Assembly (NCBI GenBank): GCA_934045905.1
Contig: OW203768.1
Location: 7,034,316-7,098,315, forward strand
Source: Leuctra nigra
Taxonomy: Eukaryota > Arthropoda > Insecta > Plecoptera > Leuctridae
Direction of reading: 5' to 3'
DNA length: 64,000 bases
Below are positions 32,361 through 40,920 of this stretch, piece by piece. The notes below the pieces were generated by a model. The model ran no database searches and was not told the DNA's origin. It saw only the letters and a program-made list of their open reading frames with translations. The position numbers were made by a program, and so were the translations under genes. Numbering within the stretch: the first letter of the stretch is position 1; every line of letters begins with the position of its first letter.

Positions 32361-33190
32361 GAAGAGCTCGGGGGTAAATAATGGTAAGTGACATATTTGA
32401 AATTTTTCAGGAGAGCAAATTGAAATTTCAAAAGGCTCCATAAATACTGAAAAATTATGTATGATGAATAAGGATAATCTAGGACGATTCTTTTATGTTT
32501 AATGTGTATATTAATGCAATATCAATGACAAAAATAATTTTATTTAACCACAGAAAAAATTAAAATTGACAGTCTAATTTGCAGTTGCCATGTTTTACAC
32601 CAATTTAGCATATCAATTTCGGCACATTTGCTAAATAATTATTTCGTTTTGAAGTATTTTAAGTAATTTACTGCCCTAATTATAAATCTCAATTAGATTT
32701 TTAAATAATGAATTGAAAAACATGAAAATTATAATGTAAGAGAAAAAGTGAGGTTAGGATACAACTGTAGTTACCATGCTTTACATGAACTGCAATGATT
32801 TCTATTAGCAATTTTCATACCTCATCTGTTGATTTAACATCACGATTTTCATCACTTTGAAGACTTTCAGCATAATCAGGATCTTCTACAGAATCATCTA
32901 AGTCATCAACATCTTCCTCTTCTAGTATATTTTCAATATCATCATCAGATATATAGTGGCATCTCCGAATTGGAGACGTTTGCGAGCAGCCATTTTGAAT
33001 GCACTTACCATTATTTACATCAACCGAGTTGAAAACTGTAAAACTACAAGTGTGCATAGTGGCGACACCTATGGCGGGAAAGTTGAATTCGTGTGTTATA
33101 TGTATGGGCGGTGTACTTGCCATTATTTACATGATAAAATATGCATTTCTCAAAATATGTCACTTACCATTATTTACCCCCGAGCCCTTC
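32361..33190. mobile_element. 830-bp DNA transposon nested in the LINE
   Basis: The inverted ends begin GAAGAGCTCGGGGGTAAATA and continue TGGTAAGTGACATATTTGA. The right end is the same apart from about two differences, giving arms of about 40 bases. AATT at 32357-32360 and 33191-33194 is the apparent 4-bp target duplication, confirmed by the LINE frame closing exactly when the element is removed. TTACCATTATTTAC recurs subterminally near 33009, 33120 and 33165. The superfamily is not determined. Confidence 0.88.
32815..33123 (-). CDS. acidic ORF inside the nested DNA transposon
   Basis: A 102-residue frame starts near the right terminus and contains SDDDIENILEEEDVDDLDD and EDPDYAESLQSDE. Acidic N-termini of this kind occur in PiggyBac-like transposases, but no catalytic domain follows and the target duplication is not TTAA. 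It may be the leftover N-terminus of a transposase in an internally deleted copy, or a chance frame. Confidence 0.35.
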   Translation of the reverse strand: MASTPPIHITHEFNFPAIGVATMHTCSFTVFNSVDVNNGKCIQNGCSQTSPIRRCHYISDDDIENILEEEDVDDLDDSVEDPDYAESLQSDENRDVKSTDEV

Positions 33191-33534
33191 AATTTACCTC
33201 AAAATTTAAGAAATTTCGATACATACAATTGTATAAAAAAAGAAATTAAGATGTGGTTATTTACTAGGAATGTTTTTGGTTGAACGGGTATTGATCCAGT
33301 TACCTAATGATGACTAATTTTTGAATATGGATTGTTTCAATATGTATTACTTCCTTATTTCTACTAGGCTGTTAAATCTGATGTTACTTTATTGTTTACG
33401 CACTTGGTCATTTTTATTGTTTCTGTATGCTTATTGTTTATTTACATTATTTTGTCTCCCACAGACTAGCCTTTTGGCTATGTGGGATAGTTTGTAGATT
33501 TGTGTATTTATTGTATTGTGTATAATTGTGTGCA

Positions 33535-33538
<4 letters not shown>

Positions 33539-33569
<31 letters not shown>
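33539..33569 (+). repeat. poly(A) tail of the decayed LINE
   Basis: A run of about 30 adenines follows GTGTGCAATAAA, a polyadenylation signal. Confidence 0.85.
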
Positions 33570-33572
<3 letters not shown>

Positions 33573-33652
33573 AGCTACATATTTATAGTGTATTACTGTC
33601 ATTTCTTGATTATTTTCAAAAGAAACTTTATCCTATTAACGAAATTAAAAAA

Positions 33653-34056
33653 TCAGACTTTATGTATAGTAAGCAAATGTTTCTTCAAATGAGACTTTTG
33701 CTTCGCCATATACGGACAATATGGACATGGAAACGTTGGAGCCTTCCCACATTCTCTGTGTACGTGCCTCATGTAGGACATACGTGACATGTACGCTCTG
33801 TCGCAAGTGGGGCATTTAAACGGCTCGGTCCTGCCGCAGTCGTTCCTGATATGATTATGCAAGATGTCTTTACGTTTGTAACGTTTCGAACATTTCGAAC
33901 ACTGGAATTGTTTTTCCTTCCCGCATTCGTAGAGGATGTGACGGTTGAGATTGTGATCGTGCTTGTAGCTTCGAAAGCAGACGGCACAGTGATACCGCTG
34001 CGGTTGGAACGTAGCGACTGGAAGATTGTCGTCGGGCAGAATAGCGGCATAAATTC
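33653..34056 (-). CDS. lola: lola alternative exon with four zinc fingers
   Basis: The acceptor ATATGTTACAG is followed by GA ATT TAT GCC in phase. The frame has four fingers in a row: YHCAVCFRSYKHDHNLNRH with ILYEC; FQCSKCSKRYKRKDILHNH with IRNDC; FKCPTCDRAYMSRMSYMRH with VHREC; and FPCPYCPYMAKQKSHLKKH with LLTIH. The first three are C2HC and the last is C2H2, so the exon looks like three N-type fingers ahead of one C-type finger. The linkers are CGKEKQF, CGRTEPF and CGKAPTF. The ATG at 33862 is inside finger 2 and is not the start. Confidence 0.88.
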
Positions 34057-35677
34057 CTGTAACATATTACGATATGTTGTAGTAATCAAAACAACTGTCT
34101 TTAAGGTACAAAAGGCTCCATTACCTGAGGTGAGTAATAGTAGTAGCATAGCAAGTAATCTTTATTAGCAAATCAGCTATTACAAAGTTTGAAATTTAAG
34201 AACATTGCTTGCACATCAATTTATACATTCACGAGTTACAGAACGACACATTTATTGTAAACTATGCAAGAAAAACAACAGTTTTAAGCAATAATTGCCT
34301 GCTAATGGTGGAGAGGGAAAAGGTTGTAAATGTACGATCAACGGAATTAGGGAAATAGAAAATAGACTACAGTTGGACACCCTACTTAGAGGCAGACTGG
34401 CAGGGAGAGGACCGTCGGCATGGCATGACATGACATGGCATGAGGAGCGTCGGTATGAGATCACATGACCCTTAAGTGCAGGTTGCGGTTGCCAGATAAC
34501 AAAGTCCGTTGAGAATCTGGGTACGCAAACCTTTTCGGCACTTAGGGCGCTAAAATAACTACACACGTTTGCAATCCGAGAGGTCTTGGTTGGGAGACAG
34601 GGCAAGGCCCGCAACGGAGCCCCACAAAGATCTATTATTTACAGACAGTTAGTTATACGCACATCTGGAACCAAAGGAATACATTTGCATGCAGTTACAC
34701 AAATAATATTCTCCTGCTGGCACTTTTATATCGATACAACTTCGGTGTGATTGACGAACAAGTTTTTTACTTTTTGCTTGGCCTCAACCTCACCTGACAA
34801 CAGCAGAAGAATGAAGAATGCAAAACTTTCAATACAAAGATGGAAAAAGTCGTAACAATGTCATAAAACCATCCAATAGCAAGGATACAGAGAAGGGAAG
34901 ACAAACTTGATGCAGCAATCACGTCACAGGATCCCAAGGGCCCGTGGCGTACATCTTATCCGAAAGATGTTGTGACACGAGCCGGCGCAATAACAAGAGT
35001 CTCATTGTCATCACGACAGAGGGAGATTCACACATTCCCAAAACAACCACTCCAGTCACAACAATGACAGAAATAGCAATGCACAGGAGGAACATAGGTA
35101 TACAATTTAAAAATAAAAATAAATTAATGTAATTTATTGAGCACATAATAATAATACACAATTGGACTAAATACACAAAATTGGACAATTGGACACTATT
35201 GGCATAATTTCAATATATATATATTGAATATATATACCAACATCGGGACAAAACTTAAGGGCGTTCGAAACCTTCCGCCATTCTACCTGACTTTGTTGTC
35301 TTGGCACTTAGATTGTTCAATATTGCGAGGGTCAATTTCTATTCAATTAGGTACCGAAAAGGTTTTATGAAAAAGGTTTTATTTTATGAGGGTCTGGGAA
35401 CTTTATGACTGCGGAACGTGCTGTAAACAATGAAACTCTTGAGTTAGGGGGGAGTACTGAAATATCTTGAGGCCTCACTAACATAATCACAATTATTTTA
35501 ATTTCAGTATTTAATTTTTTCCTAGTTAAATATTAATGACATTACATTATAAAATAGCAGACTGAAAAATTGTAATGAATCCGGATGTGCACAAAAAATA
35601 CCGATTTTTTATATTCAGCCGTTTTCTTATGCAGGTGGCCTGAAGTTTTCATTAAAGTGTACTCACTCGTACAACCT
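34057..35677. other. spacer or intron upstream of the finger exons
   Basis: It contains a small ATGGCATGACATG-type repeat at about 34418-34442, a possible fingerless exon at 34919-35049 and an AT palindrome ATATATATATTGAATATATAT near 35214. No BTB or other common lola exon was recognised. Confidence 0.45.
34919..35049 (-). CDS. lola: possible fingerless lola terminal exon
   Basis: TTTCTGTCATTGTTGTGACTGGAG is followed by TG GTT GTT TTG in the array's phase. The frame reads VVLGMCESPSVVMTMRLLLL and ends DKMYATGPWDPVT before TGA. It has no finger motifs. The acceptor is T-rich but contains guanines, and the phase match has a one-in-three chance of arising at random, so support is weak. Confidence 0.25.
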
Positions 35678-35816
35678 GGACCCTTACCTAATATCGCGAA
35701 ATGGTAGGACGGTGCTAGTTAGCACGGTGCTACCTATCTTAATAACCCGTAGTAGCACCGACCTTGAACTCAACACCATCGTAGCACCAACATTTCGCGA
35801 TATTAGGTAAGGGTCC
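35678..35816. mobile_element. 139-bp palindromic MITE
   Basis: The ends GGACCCTTACCTAATATCGC followed by GAAATG are perfect inverted repeats. The interior repeats GGTGCTA and TAGCACC motifs, making a second nested hairpin. Confidence 0.8.
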
Positions 35817-36970
35817 TGCATTCTAATTAGGGCAAATGGGTAGAACTCATTTAAATATCATAAAATAGTCAGATAATGCCCGGTGAGTGCCTGCTATTTT
35901 ATATTGCCGTGAGTCTTCAGGTTCAACTACAAATAATTGTGAAAGTCCAAATTTCAGTCACTTTTGGGTTTTAAAATCTCATCCCCTCATGCAACCTTAA
36001 TAGGTACCTACTAGTTAAGTGACATAAAAGCAACCTATGAAAGCCAATGTGCCTGCACCTATACATCATGGTTAGGTAGCTTAGGCTACCTACTAGGTAG
36101 AAAAGTAATCTAAATAGTAAATAAGGTAAATAGTACCTGTATAAAAAATATGGAAGGATACAGTATAAGATTGAAATATTGATAGCTGTACACTATACAG
36201 GTACTAACTACCTATATACAACTCAAATATTGATTTATAATGGACAGACCAAAATGTTCAGATCCCATATAAAACCAGGTTAAAACAAAATTAATTTTAT
36301 GCTCTCATAAATTAATGGGAAAATGTGTATACAAGGCGCCTGAAATAAATTACAAAACACAATTCAAAAACAGTCTAGAGTTAGGTACCATCCCAGCTTT
36401 ATTCTTAAGATAATACAGGCGCTCGGCCGTTTTAGTAAATTGAGAGAGAAAATTGTTTCATAAGTGGGTGTACCTACTTTGATATCTAGGATCTTCACAT
36501 GATCAGTCTGATTGTATATTAGTAGTAGTAGGTACCACTTTTTCATTTTTGCTTCGTGCCTTGTTAATTAGGCGCCAGTTATACAACAAAACCGTGCAAA
36601 GCTATGAAATTTCCGATAGGATTGGAGACCAAACCCGTGAACCAAATGATCTCAAATTTTAATTATTGATTCTAGATAAAAGACAAACTTAGGATTATCA
36701 CTTGGGACATTTTTAAAAATAAATTTTATGCGGCACTTATTGAGACAAGAAAATATAAAATTTTTCACCAAAAATCAACTATTTATTACCACTAAATTAA
36801 CAAAGCAAAAAATTTAAAAATTTATTAAGTGATAACCATTTAAAGTTTGTCTTTTACTATCTAATCATGATTAAAATTTCATATAATTTCGTCAACCCAT
36901 TTTGTCTCCAATCGTATCCAAAAAAAGTGCCTGCAAGCGGCGAAATGGCTTGCTCTTGCACCACCTTTTG
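35817..36970. other. intergenic spacer, no gene seen
   Basis: AT-rich with many TAGGTACCTA-type runs. No coding frame is supported. Confidence 0.5.
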
Positions 36971-37482
36971 CAGTGTTGTGATTAGATAATTTTATTTTTA
37001 TCTAGATAAAGATAAAGATAACCCTCTAGATGATTCCTTGGAAATTTATCTAGATAAGATAATCTAGATAAATTTCCAAGGAATCATCTAGATAATAGAT
37101 ACCTACCTAAAGATAAAATATAATTATCTAGATAATTATAATAGATAATACCTAGATCATTTTTTACCAAATACACGGCTCAGTAATTATTTTCAAATCC
37201 TAATTTCGGAACTCAAGTTTTTAAAAAATGGGACCGTCAAAACAAGCCAACTAATGCGACTAAATGGAGATGATCTTTTTCTATTATCTGACATTTGAGG
37301 TTCGTGCATGTGCATACACACAATGCATTTTGAATTTAATATTTTTTTATCTAGATAATTGCCAATAGATAACAATATTTTTAACTAGATAAAGATAAAG
37401 ATAACCAATTATTTAATTATCTAATAAGATAATAGATAAATAAATATTATCTAGATAATTATCTAGATAAGTCACAACACTG
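36971..37482. mobile_element. hAT-type MITE with ATCTAGATAA repeats
   Basis: The ends CAGTGTTGTGA and TCACAACACTG are inverted and bordered by a perfect 8-bp duplication ACCTTTTG (36963-36970 and 37483-37490). The interior is dominated by repeated TATCTAGATAA palindromes. There is no transposase frame. Confidence 0.9.
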
Positions 37483-38711
37483 ACCTTTTGACGGCTGAGT
37501 AGTGAGTTTGACCTTGAACAGTTTTACTTTTAATCGATTTTACCAATATTTTTTACCAGTGTTTGGTAATAAAATAAGACAACGTACACAAGACTTCAGA
37601 ACTGTTCAATGAAAATAATTTCATAGTTTGGATTGGGCTAAATTTAGTTTTATTTCGTCCTACAGAAAAGCTTAGTGTCATATTTTTACTAATTTTCAGG
37701 CAATGTCTGTACATGGTCTGTAGGACAAATTAAATTAATCCTCTCCAAAATATGAACTTATTTTCATTGAACAGTTCCGAAGACTTGTGAGTTAGGTACC
37801 TTATTTCATAAACAATTAAATTGGTAAAAGATGGATAAAAATTGATTTAAAAAAACTCTTCAAGGTCACTACTCAGCTGTCTTAAGCCTGATTTACACGG
37901 CCACATTTATTGAACAACTTCTGTGACACAGTCTTTGACAAAGTTTTTTTCACACAATGTTGCATTTACACGACACAATATCTAGTTTGAAGACCGATTT
38001 ACACGGCCACATTTATTGAACAACTTCTGAACAATTTCAATAAACAATTTCATTGATAAAAATATTACTAAATTATTAAAAATTGCTTCAAATGTCTACC
38101 TACATCCAGGGAGAAATAAAAGGGACGGACAGTAAAACATTGATTTATGGGATGTGGGAGACACTAGAGACGAGGTGCAAATGAAGATCAAAAGTAGAGT
38201 AAAGAGACAGAGAAGATGGTTTTGAGAGTATGTGCAGAGAAGAGTGTAAGTATTAAGTAATGAGTAATGACAATGGAATGGAAGAAGACAAGAGGACAAG
38301 ACACGGGTCTTTCTATAAGGCAGTGAGAAAGTTGCTGTGGCACGAGAAGTTTCAAAAGTAAGAAGATAAGAAGTAAGTTGGGTGTTGAGAGAATGGGGTT
38401 CAAACTGGGCAGGGGGGTCATTCTTGAGATTTACGTTTTGAAACCTTGTACCATTGACGTACACTGGGGGTGGGGACATGCGACTGGCCAGTCATCTGTC
38501 GTCGATGTCTAGTGACAAACGAAACCGCCCCGTTCTTACGTACAGACCAAGGTCAAATTCTTCACTCGTCCGGCTGAGATCGTCTTACATAGGCCAAGAA
38601 TGCACGGAAAGTTGACGCAGCACAACAATATGCTTTGGATGCTCTTGTAGTATAAATATGTAGACACAGTGTAGCATTAACCAAAATTAATAATATGTTT
38701 TTATATTGCCA

Positions 38712-38920
38712 GAATTTGATAAACCAGTGTGGCCTCCGACATCGGCGAAAGCATTCAGTGCTGCAGCTATAGGCAGCGTGTTTAGACAACAGATGGCACT
38801 GCAAAAGTACAGACAGAGCCACCTAATCTGTGGGAAGGAAGCTTACCTTTTGGCAAGGCGTCCAAGTCGCTGCAGTTATATGTTATGTTGCTGCACATAT
38901 TACGCATTATCAATTCTTAA
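38712..38920 (+). other. unidentified open frame, possible exon
   Basis: After TTTTTATATTGCCAG, a plausible acceptor, the frame reads FDKPVWPPTSAKAFSAAAIG followed by SVFRQQMALQKYRQ. Its composition is more protein-like than the surrounding spacer and it is GC-richer. I could not recognise a family or find a convincing partner exon or donor. Confidence 0.25.
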
Positions 38921-39721
38921 AATTTACACAAGTTTATCTAATGTTTATTCGCCTACAAAATATTAACAACAAAGTGTTCACAATTTCACTGAATCTGATC
39001 ACAATATTAATTTGCGCGACTAAGTTCTGATTCCGAAATATTTTGAGTACATTTGTTGACATCTGATCGGTTGCTAGGTCACGGCCAATGAGAAATAAAA
39101 CAGTTGACGATCTTCCCACAAATGTTGCTAATTTCTCTCACTCGTGGCGAACACTCGGTGCCTATACTACCACCTACCTATGTATAAAATTAATTTTGGC
39201 TGGTCTGTTTCCCTTTATTTGCTACACACTAGATATAATAATTTACCCCTCCTAAAATGGTAAATTTACCCCCCCCCCCCCCCCCCTTGTCACCATAAGC
39301 AACCGTATTTTCCGATACGTATTTTATGCGTCTGAGTGGTTGCAAGATATAAAATTGTGAGATGTGGTCTACGAAGTTCAAAAGTTTGGCGACCGCTCCT
39401 CTATGAATGGATACATTTTAAAAGTTGAGATTGAAGCAGAATGCACATTGCATCTGTTAGTTTTGGTGTTAAAACTTTATTATAGATGATCGTGTAACAG
39501 ATCTTGAAGAACTGTTTTAAAGATATCTAATTCTTACTAGGTAATACCTTTAAAAAAAGGTACCTAGGTAGGTAACCACAAGTTTGATGTTATGTAGGTA
39601 GACCTAATAAATCATTGAATGGTTGTACCAATTGCGTTTCTGAATCATAGCTACCTGACAACAATAATAAAGACCTACCCACGATGATGGGCATAACACA
39701 GCAACACACAAAACAAAATAA

Positions 39722-39893
39722 CTCACCAATCAAATTCTTACAATGACATTAACAAAAACAAATACAAGAAGTTGGTAATTTTACGATAAGCGTCTTCACT
39801 CTGGAATTGCTCCTTCATTTAACATGATGAAGGTCAAAGTGAATACGCTTATGGTAAATTTACCAAGAAGTTAATTGGTGAGTCTTTTGGTCT
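39722..39893. repeat. hairpin element
   Basis: ACTCACCAAT at the left pairs with ATTGGTGAGT at the right. Inner arms AAGAAGTTGGTAATTTTACG / GGTAAATTTACC and AAGCGTxTTCACT / AGTGAATACGCTT continue the fold. It is probably a small MITE. Confidence 0.6.
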
Positions 39894-40920
39894 TGCAAGT
39901 TGTGCACTGTGCTATGCCAACTCAATCAAGGATAGGCCGTAACAGACACGTCTCACATCGCTATGCAAATGACAACTGTCAGATGGTAAGTACTTTTTCA
40001 TTTATTAGGTAGAATAATCGTCTCTGATGTAAGCGAAAGTAAAATTTAATTAGATTTGTATGTCTACATGATCACACAGACAACATTGTACCCATGTGTC
40101 GATTAGCAATAGATATAAAAAGATGACAGTAGAAAATATGTGGTGATTGTCATGTAAAAATAAGGTTAGAGGAACATCAACCAAATCACTTCAGCCTTGT
40201 ACATAACACCACGGAATACCAACAGGGTGAAACAAAAGATTGCATGTGCATTGTTTTTCTTGTGTGCACATAAAAATATGTTATTTTAATTCTGGGTCGA
40301 TTTGGGTCTGGGTTACACCTATACCTAAAATAGGGCTGCGGCCTGTTCCACTGTTGATATTCCTGTAAATTAATGACTGTTTTACTCACAAGTCTTCCAA
40401 AAATCAGGACCTAGAGACTGCTATATTAACACAACACTATGTTCTTGACACACACGAACATGATTATCACAGTGATAGTTAAATTAATCAAAACACAACA
40501 AAAATAAAGCACAACATATCAGAAAATCAGAAGATGGCAGATTTCGGCGTCCATTACACTAATCAGGAAATTGAGTCAAATGACATCTTAAATATTTTTT
40601 GCCCGCATAATATGTTAATGTTCTATCAATACTTTATACATTCGTTATTAAATTTTTAAGTACATATTATACTTATTAATGTCTGCTTAAAAGTTAAGTA
40701 AACGCGGGTTTAATATTAAAATAAAGTACCTTTTTGAACAACAAGAAAAGGGGTGGGCCAAAAACGATTTGTTGGGCTAAAAAAGATGGCCGCTTGTAGA
40801 ACTACTTGTCAGCTGTCACTCTAATGGAATGTATTTTTAAATAGGTTGTGTGAAGTTATTAAATTAAACTAATTCGTTATGTATTGATCAAGAAACTTAA
40901 AAGTATTTATTGTAGTAGCA

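Larger units (their letters stand above)
31569..33280 (+). pseudogene. reverse transcriptase C-terminal remnant
   Basis: The first block (31569-32096) has YADDTVIL, NADKTKIIHI, VYLGLIIDRHFSWSDHI and LVESILAYGILAWG, all standard for Jockey-like RT proteins. A frameshift near 32075 moves to a second frame up to PTIFNN at 32360. Beyond the inserted element the sense resumes with LPQNLRNF, completing the PTIFNNLPQNLRNF-like C-terminal motif. The copy cannot encode a working protein. Confidence 0.82.
31556..33569 (+). mobile_element. decayed 5'-truncated LINE, split by a DNA transposon
   Basis: The fragment starts in the RT catalytic region (MYADDTVIL at about 31575). The RT C-terminus continues to the end of the recognisable frame, resumes beyond the inserted element at 32361-33190 and ends with a 3' UTR and about 30 adenines at 33539-33569. 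Poly(A) rather than ATT marks it as a different family from the other two LINEs here. Confidence 0.8.
1..35049 (-). other. lola: lola alternative terminal-exon array
   Basis: Twenty-one zinc-finger exons and one or two fingerless ones lie in a row on the minus strand. Each opens after an AG acceptor with two bases followed by an in-frame codon, so all can be joined to one phase-1 donor. Nearly all code for a C2HC finger, a short linker resembling CGKEPxF, a C2H2 finger and a stop. This layout matches lola, an insect BTB transcription factor whose isoforms share a BTB region and differ in the last exon, which sets DNA binding and axon-guidance function. No BTB or common exon is seen here. The array continues past the left edge. 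The gene assignment is inferred from exon architecture and finger consensus. Confidence 0.85.
37483..40920. other. intergenic spacer rich in repeats, upstream of Strip
   Basis: It contains direct copies of GATTTACACGGCCACATTTA at 37890 and 37996, a half foldback related to family A near 38410-38455, a C homopolymer at 39271-39288 and a hairpin at about 39722-39893. A candidate exon at 38712-38920 is listed separately. The Strip promoter should lie in the last few hundred bases, where no clear TATA box was seen. Confidence 0.5.

Noticed and set aside
34252..34614. Minus-strand frame of 120 codons with SALSAEKVCVP
   Set aside because: It lacks an acceptor in the array's phase. The in-phase readings stop quickly and no motif is present.
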